Part shown: piece by piece, positions 16,401 through 25,020 of the stretch
Numbering within the stretch: the stretch's first letter is position 1
How the letters are laid out: every line of letters begins with the position of its first letter
DNA from: a virus
Strand: one strand, 5' to 3'
Length of the DNA stretch: 28,877 nucleotides
Virus record (IMG/VR): IMGVR_UViG_3300030390_001271
Span: 1 to 28,877 of that record
Notes under the pieces: generated by a model
Database searches by the model: none
Told to the model about the DNA's origin: nothing
Seen by the model: only the letters and a program-made list of their open reading frames with translations
Program-made: the position numbers and the translations under genes

Positions 16401-17309
16401 ATCATCAAAGTTAGCGTTCTTTTTTTGTAAACGAGCTAAACTATCTAAACTTCTACCATTTCCAGCTGAAAAAACATTAACTTCACCAAATGGTATTGGT
16501 AATAAATCACTAGTCAAACCAGCTTTAAATTCTCTAGCACTAGCTTCACTATTTGTTATCAAAGGTGAATCACCATCCCACATAATAAGTTCTTTATGAT
16601 AACTACCAAAGTCTGATGCTGATGGGTCATCATTCTCATTTGTCATAAAAGAACCTTCTAATGTATAACCTGTTCCTGGTATTAAATCACCAGTTGTATC
16701 ATAATCACCAGCTTGTTTAGCTATTTCTAATAATAATCCTTTATGATAAACACAAGGTTTAAAATCTTCTGTAACATAACCTCTAGTATTCTTATCTAAT
16801 AAAGGATATTGATATAAATCAGTATATGTATGATTATACCAAGCGTTTTCAATTGAAGTTTGTGTTAATAAATGATTATAATCACTTAAATCTAAATCAG
16901 TTAATACTTTATCACCTAATGTTTGTATAAATTCTACTGAATCATCAAATACTATAACCTCATAGGATATTAAATTACCTTGTAAATCAGCATTATTCAT
17001 TTTATTAACCTTTGTTAATTGAATATAACCTTCTAAAACAGGTGATGAGTCAACAACTATTCTAGCATCTATCTTTTTGTTTGGGTCATATTGAGTAAAA
17101 TCACTATTAACATCGAATAAATTACCAAAAGATTTATTATTTTTTTTAGTACCTGGTAAAGTTATAGTTTTACTATAGTTACTATTCTTCTTATCTATAT
17201 TTCTTATATCATCAATAGAATATTGTAAAGCTATTGATATACTATCAGTATTTAAATCTAAACTTATCTGTTCGGTACCTTGACCAATGATTACTTCTAC
17301 TTTCTTCAT
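13470..17309 (-). CDS. Baseplate / tail-tip protein fused to beta-repeat fibre domain, 1279 aa
   Basis: Residues 1 to about 850 match the large baseplate protein of Bacteroidota siphoviruses, with the distinctive SIDDIRNIDKKNSNYSKTI (31-49) and LPGTKKNNKSF near the start and a long beta-rich body. From about residue 866 to 1225 there are repeats of the type I-x-G-G-x-N-N-x-I (IVGGESNEI, SILDGGQSN, FIGGG), similar to the head repeats of trimeric adhesins. A block of about 131 residues is duplicated in tandem. The last 55 residues form a cap with TQDDAVYVPKFIIKDN and YMYYRTPTAWSRTPLNL. It is probably the central tail tip carrying its own fibre. No peptidase motif is obvious. Class L copy 2 follows its stop. 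Confidence 0.75.
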   Translation of the reverse strand: MKKVEVIIGQGTEQISLDLNTDSISIALQYSIDDIRNIDKKNSNYSKTITLPGTKKNNKSFGNLFDVNSDFTQYDPNKKIDARIVVDSSPVLEGYIQLTKVNKMNNADLQGNLISYEVIVFDDSVEFIQTLGDKVLTDLDLSDYNHLLTQTSIENAWYNHTYTDLYQYPLLDKNTRGYVTEDFKPCVYHKGLLLEIAKQAGDYDTTGDLIPGTGYTLEGSFMTNENDDPSASDFGSYHKELIMWDGDSPLITNSEASAREFKAGLTSDLLPIPFGEVNVFSAGNGRSLDSLARLQKKNANFDDITPPDFYDNTGAYTFNNPASGIAGPFGLWTSPNTGKFDFQTEFKNEITLTGKGIMRNQYGLLRTYIYIKVEIISNLQGIIGSDIQELGLTPDITTADPSIPDATVSITNDLNFEFQNLELVTGEEIKMRFNIITTPSVNNPAGTNTNVLNFQVDNNFGSSPSNFTNVSAFIQWNVYKTMSSGIPSYFKNTTVKDDNINDNDEVNVNAYLPKQFKQKDILSDIIRRYNIYVTKHPTKNKTLVLETRDQFYRDNVTVLDWTQKKDYSSEDRISFLTELQNKEILFTYKEDNSATDGNGDKRNETYFGSTGDIYGQKLLSFENDFVQGTQKIESFFSSAPLIERSIYKNYVVIPSVSSQQSKRNPVLCYWGGLVPVRDKDGSSKALEIKWGTLPSIPYSTYPYAGHWNNPYDPTIDIHYGEVSYEYYGALLNNVTDNNLFNRYWKNYINQISTGKLVKSKFYLNETDINFIKDNLNSRIFVKDSYYIINKIIDYKPLEDGLTSVELLYIKEGSTFEPEIEEVASIPSYTIFTSTDQLQTGIGTVRNGPYRSNVTNNTSSTNVAMLGARNYVGTDTTAVVNGDDNFIGSNSNSINVQGDNNIVAGGVENVTIIGDNQEINESNTSYINGTTFTQDNPLSGLWEQGEGLESVVQVNSTAPNTASNIYSITTGVQNTNDGMFSGILGGAANTINPLSDASVLSGGQTNTITGVNNFIGGGFNNNIQAPAGSPTTTRENSGIIAGGNNNVNDDYSVIVGGESNEIIAARSSIVGGINNQVTGSLSVILGGQDNTSSNSYSITTGVSNTNDGMFSGIIAGASNTINSPSEGSILDGGQSNSITGTNNFIGGGAFNNIEAPAGAPTTTRSNSAIVSGVNNNVNDNNSVIVGGNTNVIEGGSGLSTIVGGSNNDLSGTRSVILGGNGIIGTQDDAVYVPKFIIKDNYIPTSSTDTNGEVGQVSFDTQYMYYRTPTAWSRTPLNLTW
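13650..14431. repeat. Tandem duplication in baseplate-fibre gene, about 393-bp period
   Basis: Two units of about 130 codons. Each begins with SNxYSITTGVxNTNDGMFSG and contains TTTR and VNDxxSVIVGG blocks. ACACCTGTTGTTATAGAATA occurs at about 14399 and again at about 14006. Identity is high at the protein level and moderate in DNA, so this duplication is older than the 64-bp one in the side fibre gene. Confidence 0.75.
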
Positions 17310-17332
17310 AATTAATTAATTAATCTTTTATT

Positions 17333-18877
17333 TTAACCTCTTTGTGAACCACTATTTTGTGAGTAGTTAAATGTTATTGTATAATTTATCAACTTAGTAT
17401 TGACTTTTTTCTTTTTCTCAAAGGAGTTTGTTGTTATAGTAATAGCTATATAATCACCATTATCATCTTGAATATAAACATTAGGTGAGTTTAACATTTC
17501 TATCACCATATTTACTTCATTCTCTTCTAACCAATCAGATGTGCAAGTAACACTTTCAGTTGATACTAAATCATATGTAGTCGTACCTCTATCGTGTGTG
17601 TTATATCCCCACGTTTCAGACACTGAATTATATGTTCCATAGTTTTGTTTATAATTACTTCTTGAGTTGTTTATATTAGACTTGGACACTCTATCAAATG
17701 TTAAAGGTATATAAGAACCTAGTTTATCCATAAAGAAAAATCTAATCTTTTCATATTTACTACATTTATCTACAATATTTAAAGTAATAGTTTCTGATAC
17801 TGCTGTACCTGTTGGTAATTTACTTTGTATATAAGTGATAAATGTTGTGTTAGCATCTACTACTGGAAAAGAACCTGATAAAACAGCTAAAGTAGTATCA
17901 GTGGTCTCCATTAAATCCTTTGGACCTATCTTATGTTGAACTTGAAAGAACTGACCAGTAGAACTATATTGATTATTAACACCAAAAGTTCCATTATTAG
18001 TTGTGATATAACCTAAAACAACTGGATTACTTGTAGCACTTTGTAAACCATTTAACCATACTCTATCATTTAAAGTAACATCATATGTTCTTGGTATATT
18101 AGTTAAAAACTTAGTTGTATCTGGTGACGTAGAAGACATTTCATAATCATCAGCATCCCAGTTTCTAAAACCTTTAAATGATAAAACACCATTAAACGAA
18201 TAAAATGTTGTATCAGTATAATCTTGTTCTATTTCTCTAATACCACCACCAATTAAAGTTATAGTACCTGGGTCTGCTGGTCCACTACCAACATAAGGTT
18301 CAGCTAATACAATAGTATAATCATCTTGTATAATGTTTATTGCTACATCAGCAAAATTATACTGTGGATATGTAAAACCAGGGTCTTGAACTATTTCTAC
18401 TCTATCAGTAACTATAAAAGGGTGTGGTGTATTTGTACCATAAGGATACCCCCAAGATGGTGGTGGTCCAATAGCAGTCGTATAACCTACACTACCAGCT
18501 ATAGAATTATAATCAACATATCTCCATCTTGGATTTTCAAATTGTTCTGTTAATTTAAAAGACCATTTTAAACCTGATTTATCAATGGGTCTTATTATAC
18601 CATCAATAATATAAGGGTCAAAGTCAGTAGATATATAATTCTCTACGTGTCTATGAACATCAACAATTCCAAATCCTTCTGGATTAGGTAATATTATTAA
18701 TGTTGATATTAACTTATAATCTGAATCGGTTGGTTCTCCTTTATAAAGTTCAAATATCCATTTAAAATTATCTGATATAATATTAGGTGATTCTAAAACT
18801 ATAATAGTTTCATTATAAGTTGGATTTACACCTGATGGTATAACCTTTAATTTTGTTGTTTCACGAATAATTGGCAT
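17333..18877 (-). CDS. Baseplate / distal tail-like protein, 514 aa
   Basis: Probable baseplate component. It is beta-rich throughout, with an N-terminal domain having WIFELYKGEPTDSDYKL and DVHRHVENYISTDFDPY, a middle part with NIPRTYDVTLNDRVWLNG, and a C-terminal part with CSKYEKIRFFFMDKLGSY followed by PLTFDRVSKSNINNSRSNYK (about 371-410). These segments are a recurrent pair with the 1279-aa-type baseplate protein in Bacteroidota phages, and the two genes lie 23 bp apart here. Equivalence to a distal tail protein such as Dit is inference. Confidence 0.65.
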   Translation of the reverse strand: MPIIRETTKLKVIPSGVNPTYNETIIVLESPNIISDNFKWIFELYKGEPTDSDYKLISTLIILPNPEGFGIVDVHRHVENYISTDFDPYIIDGIIRPIDKSGLKWSFKLTEQFENPRWRYVDYNSIAGSVGYTTAIGPPPSWGYPYGTNTPHPFIVTDRVEIVQDPGFTYPQYNFADVAINIIQDDYTIVLAEPYVGSGPADPGTITLIGGGIREIEQDYTDTTFYSFNGVLSFKGFRNWDADDYEMSSTSPDTTKFLTNIPRTYDVTLNDRVWLNGLQSATSNPVVLGYITTNNGTFGVNNQYSSTGQFFQVQHKIGPKDLMETTDTTLAVLSGSFPVVDANTTFITYIQSKLPTGTAVSETITLNIVDKCSKYEKIRFFFMDKLGSYIPLTFDRVSKSNINNSRSNYKQNYGTYNSVSETWGYNTHDRGTTTYDLVSTESVTCTSDWLEENEVNMVIEMLNSPNVYIQDDNGDYIAITITTNSFEKKKKVNTKLINYTITFNYSQNSGSQRG

Positions 18878-18928
18878 ATTATCTTATTATTTTATCTGTT
18901 ATAATATATATTATTATATTATATGTTT

Positions 18929-19270
18929 TTATCGTTTGAAACTATAATTAACACTATCTGATGATTTAAATCCTTTAGGTATATCTACAAATAATTCTTC
19001 TGTTATAGTATCAACTATCTCATTACTAACTTTTTTAAATTCTCTTGTCTTAAATACATCTTCTGACACATCATAAGGCTCATCTAAATACTTGAAATAA
19101 TACATTAACCTAATATCTATCTCTAAGACCTTATTACGTTTAACTAATGATGTATCAACAGACCTTCTTAAAGCACCTGTGTCAATTAAATCTTTGTCAG
19201 TTATTTCTTTCTTAAATAAACTAGTTATCTTTCTTTCTAATCTTCTTTTCTTTTTTCTTAAACTACCCAT
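18929..19270 (-). CDS. HK97-gp10-like neck/tail-completion protein, copy B, 113 aa
   Basis: A small basic protein with the motif LIDTGALRRSV (28-38) that marks HK97 gp10-like tail-completion proteins, followed by a YYFKYLDEPYDVSEDVF segment and a C-terminal helix. These proteins join head connector and tail. The gene starts 2 bp after the stop of the 1035-aa gene. A second protein of this kind is encoded at 22398-22757, so the genome has two related members. One may work at the neck and the other elsewhere. Confidence 0.6.
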   Translation of the reverse strand: MGSLRKKKRRLERKITSLFKKEITDKDLIDTGALRRSVDTSLVKRNKVLEIDIRLMYYFKYLDEPYDVSEDVFKTREFKKVSNEIVDTITEELFVDIPKGFKSSDSVNYSFKR

Positions 19271-19271
19271 A

Positions 19272-22200
19272 TTAAGCTATATTTGTTATTATTCCATTAC
19301 TAACAGTAACTGTATCACCATCACCGTTTGTAAAAGTACCAGTAAAACCTGATGTATTTTGTGTAGCTACAACTTCACATACTTCTAAGAAAGTACCTTC
19401 TGATAATATCTGAACTCCTGATTGAGCATTAATACCACCTACTGACATTATTATTGTAACTATATCATTTTCATTTAAGTCTAATATTAAGTCTAGTTGT
19501 GATGATGATAATTTAGCACTACCTGCGTTTCTAGCATAATGTTCAACACTTTGATAATCTTCACCATTACCATCTACTACTATAACACCATTTACTGCTA
19601 TACTCATAATTGGATTAGCTCTTGGTGTTGTGTTACTATTAATACTTGTAGCACAATTAACTCTATATCTACCATCTTGATTAACTTGAACACCATTACT
19701 AACGACTGTGAATTTAGATGAATCACTATTTTCTGATTCCACTGTTATAGGTATAGTTTGGTCACCTAATGAAACATAAGTAGCATTTGTAACACCAATA
19801 GTTTTAGAACCTCTACAATAATCAGCTGTAAAAGTAGGTATATTAGTTATAGCTGTATCAACATAATCTTTATTAACTAAAGTTAAAGCATCAAATCCAG
19901 CAATAACTGTAGGGTCTGTAGAATATTTAGCTAAACCAGTTTGAACTTCTAAGTTCTGAACATAAGCCATATCATCTTGAGTAGCTGTTATATTCTGACC
20001 ACCTAAGATAACAGAACGTTCAGCAGTGCTTGATATAGCATTAGTATTACCACCAACGATTGTATTATCTGAATTAGTATCAACAGTAATCGTATTATTT
20101 TGTCCACCTAAAATATTATTATGTATTCCATTACTAGCAAAACCAACTCTACTTATTGAACTATCTTTAGAGTTTAAAATCACCGAATATTTATGGTCGA
20201 TGGTATTTCCATCACCACCTATGATTCCACTATTTGCTGGTCCTGGAGCACTACCACCACCAGTTAAACTATTGTTACCGCCAGATATCAGAAAAGAATA
20301 AGAAGAAAAATCAACTTCATTATTAGTACCACCAACAATAACATTATTTGCTGATGGATTTGTTATACTATTATTAACACCACCAAAAACTTCGTTATTA
20401 TTTGCTGGTCCTGATATATCTATATTAACACCACCAAAAAGACTATTAAATTGAGCCGGTGTTGTTATTGTAGCATTTACAGTTCCAAAAATACTATTAT
20501 TTAAACCACTACTACTTATGACATTATTTTCACCACCGACTATAGTAGAATTTTGTGCTGTAGTTATCTCAGAGTCGTTAGATATAATTATTGAACTCAC
20601 ACCACCATTAGTGTTACCACCACCACCTAATATTACTGATTGATTTCCAGTTAATGTATTAGCTGAAGATGAGTTAGGATAATTAATTGAATCAGTTCCT
20701 GTTCCAGGTTCCCAAAGAGTAGGTATAATACTACTTATAGCTGCATCTAAATCACCTTTAGTTATTAAACTAAGTGAAGTATAACCTGCTGAATAATCAG
20801 CTAAGTATTCTATACCTCTTGTTGTTGTTCTAAAATCTTGAAAATATGAATCAGGACCAATAGAAAAGAAACCATAACTATTACTATTAAGAGTAACTTT
20901 ATCTGGCCATATTGTTATAGAACCACCAAAAGGATTACCAGGTGTTTCATAGTTCATTTGAAAGTTATTACTACCTAAGAACATTTGACCTTCATTACCA
21001 TTACTATTAGTATGTTTATATTCAATAAAGTCACCATATATTTGAAAATAACCTTCTTCACTAACAGCTGTATCTTCTCTATACATTTTTAGTTTAGCGT
21101 CATCAATTAAATGATAAGACTCTTTACCACTTGTGTTTGTTTTTTTAAGTTCTAAACTACTTTTACTTGTTACAAAAGAACTCTCATCTACATTATCACC
21201 TACTACTTGTGAGTTTAAATTAGAGTCAAATGTTAAAGTGTTTAATTCATTATTACCTAAATCATCATCAAAAGTAATTAAACCATCATATCTATCTATT
21301 TCAAAGTTACCACTATCTACAGTTAAGTATTCATATAACTCAAAATCAGAATTGTATGTTGTATCAATATCTAATTTAAAACCAGCTGGATTTAAAGAAT
21401 ATGAATTAGTTGTAGGAGATGGTGATGAGAACTCTACATATCTACCACCTGGATTATCTGTTACTTCTAATTTATAACCTGAATCTGAATATGTTTGTAA
21501 TCCTTCAATAGAATTTATATTATGACTACTTAATTTACTAGCTAATGTTCCCATAGTGTAAACTTGATAACCACCACTAACAGTTGTTGTTTTATTTAAA
21601 GTACCTCCTAATTCAACATCATTACCTGTTGATATATTTAAACCATTATCAGCTGTAACTGAACCACCAGCTAATGAAGATAAGTCAGTTGTTATTGTAA
21701 CACCATCATTTCTTGTTAATTCTAAATCTGTGCCGTTTAATATACTTGATATAACGAAAGTATCTGGTAAAGATGATGTATCTATTGATATTGTTTTTAC
21801 AGTACCATCTGTTGTCACTGTTATAGGTGATGTACCTATAACATCTGTAACTAATACAGGACATAATACATTTACATCAGGACAATTAATATCAGGAAAC
21901 TCAAAACCACTTATATCGGTAGCAGGAATACCACAAAATGATGTTAATACAGGTGTCATTAAAGATATCTCACATAACCAACCACTAACCTCTTCATCAA
22001 ACTCTTCAGTAAAGGCTTCAAATGATATATCATCTACTATATTCAATTGACTATTAACATAATAAGGATGACCTCTAAACTCTACTATGATATCTTTTAA
22101 TATATCTATTGTATCACTTAATACATCATTCTCATTTGATTCATCTTTATGAACTAAATCAAATACTCTTACTTCAAAATTGATTTCGAAAGTTTTATAG

Positions 22201-22379
22201 CCAGTATCAGTAGATGGCATATTAGCTGTAACAGGATTAATCCATAATACAGGATGCATATAAGCTTTATCAGCTCCTATTTCCCAAGAATCACCTATAC
22301 CAAATCCATTAATTTGATAGTGTCTTGTAGCTATGTCTTTAAATACACTTACTAACTGATTTATTGTTTGTATCTTCAT
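19272..22379 (-). CDS. Tail-terminator-like domain fused to beta-repeat fibre and C1q-like tip, 1035 aa
   Basis: Residues 1 to about 150 match a small tail-completion protein common in Bacteroidota phages: FKDIATRHYQINGFGIGDSW, then HPVLWINPV, FEVRVFDLVHKDESN, DVLSDTIDILKDI and TEEFDEEVSGWLCEI. That protein usually stands alone. Here the frame continues without a break into a fibre. Residues about 200-555 are beta-rich and Asn/Ser/Thr-rich. About 555-805 carry I-x-G-G-x-N-N-x-I repeats like those of the 1279-aa protein. About 848-1005 look like a C1q/TNF-type jelly roll (DGRYRVNCATSINSN, FLEVCEV). The end has TGTFTNGDGDTVTVSNG. It may be a tail or neck appendage; the fusion is unusual. Confidence 0.7.
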   Translation of the reverse strand: MKIQTINQLVSVFKDIATRHYQINGFGIGDSWEIGADKAYMHPVLWINPVTANMPSTDTGYKTFEINFEVRVFDLVHKDESNENDVLSDTIDILKDIIVEFRGHPYYVNSQLNIVDDISFEAFTEEFDEEVSGWLCEISLMTPVLTSFCGIPATDISGFEFPDINCPDVNVLCPVLVTDVIGTSPITVTTDGTVKTISIDTSSLPDTFVISSILNGTDLELTRNDGVTITTDLSSLAGGSVTADNGLNISTGNDVELGGTLNKTTTVSGGYQVYTMGTLASKLSSHNINSIEGLQTYSDSGYKLEVTDNPGGRYVEFSSPSPTTNSYSLNPAGFKLDIDTTYNSDFELYEYLTVDSGNFEIDRYDGLITFDDDLGNNELNTLTFDSNLNSQVVGDNVDESSFVTSKSSLELKKTNTSGKESYHLIDDAKLKMYREDTAVSEEGYFQIYGDFIEYKHTNSNGNEGQMFLGSNNFQMNYETPGNPFGGSITIWPDKVTLNSNSYGFFSIGPDSYFQDFRTTTRGIEYLADYSAGYTSLSLITKGDLDAAISSIIPTLWEPGTGTDSINYPNSSSANTLTGNQSVILGGGGNTNGGVSSIIISNDSEITTAQNSTIVGGENNVISSSGLNNSIFGTVNATITTPAQFNSLFGGVNIDISGPANNNEVFGGVNNSITNPSANNVIVGGTNNEVDFSSYSFLISGGNNSLTGGGSAPGPANSGIIGGDGNTIDHKYSVILNSKDSSISRVGFASNGIHNNILGGQNNTITVDTNSDNTIVGGNTNAISSTAERSVILGGQNITATQDDMAYVQNLEVQTGLAKYSTDPTVIAGFDALTLVNKDYVDTAITNIPTFTADYCRGSKTIGVTNATYVSLGDQTIPITVESENSDSSKFTVVSNGVQVNQDGRYRVNCATSINSNTTPRANPIMSIAVNGVIVVDGNGEDYQSVEHYARNAGSAKLSSSQLDLILDLNENDIVTIIMSVGGINAQSGVQILSEGTFLEVCEVVATQNTSGFTGTFTNGDGDTVTVSNGIITNIA

Positions 22380-22397
22380 ATCTTTTATTTTATTTAT

Positions 22398-22757
22398 TTA
22401 TCTAACCCCTCTATTTAAGAAATTAAAATCACCTTCTATTTTTTTCCAAGCTCTTGTTCGTTGTGCGTTATTAAATATATCATAATTACCATTTACATAT
22501 TTCCAATAATCAACACCTAATATATTAGTTATCATCTTACCTCTAGAACTTGGTCTAATCTCAACCTTAATCGTTCTAACCATCAATCCTGTATCTACGT
22601 GACCTTGTTTCTCAATTTGTTTTTGTAACACTCTTGTTAAGTCTCTTTCAATTTGTCTAATCTCTCTTTTAGTAATGTCATTAGTCTTACTTCTTGTAGC
22701 AAAGTTATATCTAAGTTTACTTCTTAAAGTTATTATATGTATTAGTTCTTCTTCCAT
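22398..22757 (-). CDS. HK97-gp10-like neck/tail-completion protein, copy A, 119 aa
   Basis: Basic helical N-terminus followed by HVDTGLMVRTIKVEI (53-67), which matches the conserved V-D-T-G-x-L-x-R-S/T-I motif of gp10-like proteins, then DYWKYVNGNYDIF, typical of the second half of that family. The role is probably in joining head and tail. Its start codon overlaps the last base of the stop of the gene at 22757-23539 (TAATG), so translation is coupled. It shares the motif with the 113-aa protein at 18929-19270, but the sequences are otherwise far apart. Confidence 0.6.
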   Translation of the reverse strand: MEEELIHIITLRSKLRYNFATRSKTNDITKREIRQIERDLTRVLQKQIEKQGHVDTGLMVRTIKVEIRPSSRGKMITNILGVDYWKYVNGNYDIFNNAQRTRAWKKIEGDFNFLNRGVR

Positions 22758-23539
22758 TATCTATGTTTACTCATCATTTCTTGTCTCTTACGTAATCGTT
22801 CTTGATAATCATCTCTTTCTTTCCAATATGATAAAGTGTTTAAAGCACTTATATATGATATCTTATATACTTCTTCAAATTTAGTTATATCACCATTAGC
22901 TAATCTTTCTATCATACTAAACCATCTCCATCTACCATCAAATTCAGGTGCTGCTGGACCATCTATTATCACATCTTCTTCATCTTCTTTTTTACCACTA
23001 AACAAACCACTAAAATTATACGTTATTACTTTCCTCCATTCGAAAAAAAAAAGGCTCATCTTAATAACTTGTTCAATATTTAACTCATTTTCAAATAACT
23101 TAATTCTACTATTAACTAAATCAGCATTAAACTCTTCACCTTTAGGTCTTAATATAACAGACAATATAGTTGATATAGCAGATATACTTGTTAATTTATT
23201 TTGTTCAATAAGTGATTCAATAGAAACATATTCACCTACAGTTAATTTATTAAGATTATCTGATAAGTGATATTCTACATCATTTATAATAACTGACTTT
23301 AAATCTAATTGTTTTGGTAAAGTGTTTAAGAAACTCATCTGACCTATGATATCGTTTATATCACTTATTTTAAGAAACTCTTTTATATCATCTAAATTAT
23401 CATTACCAAATATAACTAACATTCTCAAATAGTATTCTATAGCATTATCAAAAGAATTAATATCTAACTCTGATAATTTAATAAATTCACCTAAAGTTAC
23501 ATCTGACCATTCTTGTGGTATTAATATTTCTTTCTTCAT
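22757..23539 (-). CDS. Tail assembly chaperone-like protein, 260 aa
   Basis: Opens the tail block after class L copy 3. Features recalled from the Bacteroidota tail-chaperone-like family: IPQEWSDVTLGEFIKLSEL at the start, a helical body with LNKLTVGEYVSIESLIEQNK, and a C-terminal RWRWFSMIERLANGDITKFEEVY (about 202-224) followed by a helical, basic end. In related phages this gene stands ahead of the tape measure gene; here other tail genes intervene. I see no slippery site that would indicate the programmed frameshift known from lambda G/GT. The assignment is moderate and rests on pattern and position. Confidence 0.55.
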   Translation of the reverse strand: MKKEILIPQEWSDVTLGEFIKLSELDINSFDNAIEYYLRMLVIFGNDNLDDIKEFLKISDINDIIGQMSFLNTLPKQLDLKSVIINDVEYHLSDNLNKLTVGEYVSIESLIEQNKLTSISAISTILSVILRPKGEEFNADLVNSRIKLFENELNIEQVIKMSLFFFEWRKVITYNFSGLFSGKKEDEEDVIIDGPAAPEFDGRWRWFSMIERLANGDITKFEEVYKISYISALNTLSYWKERDDYQERLRKRQEMMSKHR

Positions 23540-23600
23540 ATGATAATATATATTGTATTAATTATTGTTTATATATATATTCTTTTTTTAGTGGTCTATT

Positions 23601-23706
23601 GTGTTTTAAAACCGAAATATATATATTCTACACTATTTAGTTCTCTCTTATGTAGCAAGTTTTTGTTTAAACATAAGTATATCAATAGTTTATAGAGGTC
23701 ATTTTA
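23601..23706 (-). promoter_or_regulatory. Class L element, copy 3 (106 bp; before tail block)
   Basis: Starts within the stop codon of the large terminase gene and ends about 60 bases before the tail-chaperone-like gene. Outer and core blocks are conserved (CCTCT, AACTTGCTACATAAGAG, ATATATATTTCGGTTTTAAAACAC) at exactly the same spacing as in the other copies. The stretch between CCTCT and AACTTGC is diverged and has lost the TTGACT box, yet keeps a TTTAAA-centred dyad (TGTTTAAACA). Confidence 0.6.
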
Positions 23707-25020
23707 AACCATTCTTGTAAAATTACCTTGTGTATATTCGAATATCATCTTATAAGCTAAGGCATCAGCGTAATCAGGTGAGTGACCTAATATCTTTTTC
23801 TGGTCATTTTTAGAATTAATCTCTTGTTTACTTTCACTATGGCCTCTTGTCTTACGTTTAATACTTAATAATTCAGCTTCTATTTCTTTCTTAAATTTAT
23901 TAGTCTTAATCTTAATCTTACCATCTCGTATTAACTCACCTAACTTATAATAAAGTTGTGATTTAAGGTTTATATAGTTTTCACCTTTAAGTACCTTACC
24001 GTTGTTTATAATAGGTCTAGCACTTTTTAAATATTGTTTAATAAATTGACCTACACCATCTGAATCATAACTTATATTTCTAGTCTGAACTTCATATTGT
24101 TGAGCAGTTTCTTTTATCTTATTTAAAACGACTTCTGATATACCAACCTTTATTATATCAATAACATCATTACCTTCCCATACAATAAGAATACAACCAT
24201 CTTGTTTAAAGGCAATATCAGCTGAGATATATCTTGTTGTAGATTCATTTAAATTAATTGAATGGTCATACATTTCTGCTATATCATCAGATGACACTAA
24301 GTTGTCAGGGTCGTCCTGTGTTTCCCAATTACCTAATAATAGTCTACTTACTTCAGAAGGTGATAAAGTTCTTTTAAGGTTCTCTATATAACTCTCAGAT
24401 AAATATGGATTATCAAGTCCAGTAGCATTAACGAACTTTCTATAATAAGGCATTCGTTTTTCTTTATTAGCTAAATAAAAATCATCATATAAGAAATTAC
24501 GTGAAGGATTACAAGTCATTATAAGTAATGGTTTAAGTTTATATGTTTCATTTCTCCATCTACCTATTCTTGATTGTAATATCTCTTTACCAGTAGATGA
24601 TGTTTCACCTGCTTCATCTATAACGGCAAATGTTAATAGAAGACCACCTAAACGAGTATAATTAGGGTCTGATGGTATATGTCTCAATTCTTGAAAGACT
24701 ATCTCAGAACCATTATAAAAGGTTATCTTACCATCAATAGGATTATACTTATAATGTTCATCTTTCTTTAAACCAAAGTTAGGAAAGACTTCTGAGAGTA
24801 ATGTAACAACTGTTGTTTTCTTTAAAGTCGTTAATTCATTTCTACACAGACCTACTCTAATACCTTCATATTGAAGACACTTAATAGTTATCAATGAACC
24901 CATCAGATAAGTTTTAGCAGCACCAACACCACCACCGAAAAGTATCTCAGTGGTTTTTTCATCTTCAAATAGTTTAAAGACTTCGTGTTGTTTCTTTGTA
25001 GGTTTAAAGTTTATTATCAT
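23704..25020 (-). CDS. terL: Terminase large subunit
   Basis: ATP-driven packaging motor with headful or cutting nuclease. The N-terminal ATPase has Walker A FGGGVGAAKTY (Lys36, Thr37) and Walker B FAVIDEAGE (Asp135, Glu136), with a coupling motif near IMTCNPSRNF. The C-terminal RNase H-like nuclease has acidic residues in ISADIAF (Asp268), NISYDSDGVGQF (Asp319/Asp321) and HSPDYADALAY (Asp416/Asp419). At 438 aa it is typical of the Terminase_3/PBSX-like group. The small subunit gene lies upstream, separated by two tiny genes. Its stop codon lies inside class L copy 3, and no terminator is seen between this gene and the tail block. Confidence 0.95.
   Translation of the reverse strand: MIINFKPTKKQHEVFKLFEDEKTTEILFGGGVGAAKTYLMGSLITIKCLQYEGIRVGLCRNELTTLKKTTVVTLLSEVFPNFGLKKDEHYKYNPIDGKITFYNGSEIVFQELRHIPSDPNYTRLGGLLLTFAVIDEAGETSSTGKEILQSRIGRWRNETYKLKPLLIMTCNPSRNFLYDDFYLANKEKRMPYYRKFVNATGLDNPYLSESYIENLKRTLSPSEVSRLLLGNWETQDDPDNLVSSDDIAEMYDHSINLNESTTRYISADIAFKQDGCILIVWEGNDVIDIIKVGISEVVLNKIKETAQQYEVQTRNISYDSDGVGQFIKQYLKSARPIINNGKVLKGENYINLKSQLYYKLGELIRDGKIKIKTNKFKKEIEAELLSIKRKTRGHSESKQEINSKNDQKKILGHSPDYADALAYKMIFEYTQGNFTRMV

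Noticed and set aside
22836-23270. Plus-strand open frame of 144 aa
   Set aside because: Antisense to the tail-chaperone-like gene; composition (Ile, Leu, Ser) and lack of any start context mark it as a shadow.
2190-23706. Class L copies as insertion elements or attachment sites
   Set aside because: No transposase, no target duplications, and the copies are always at gene block starts in the same direction with constant inner spacing.
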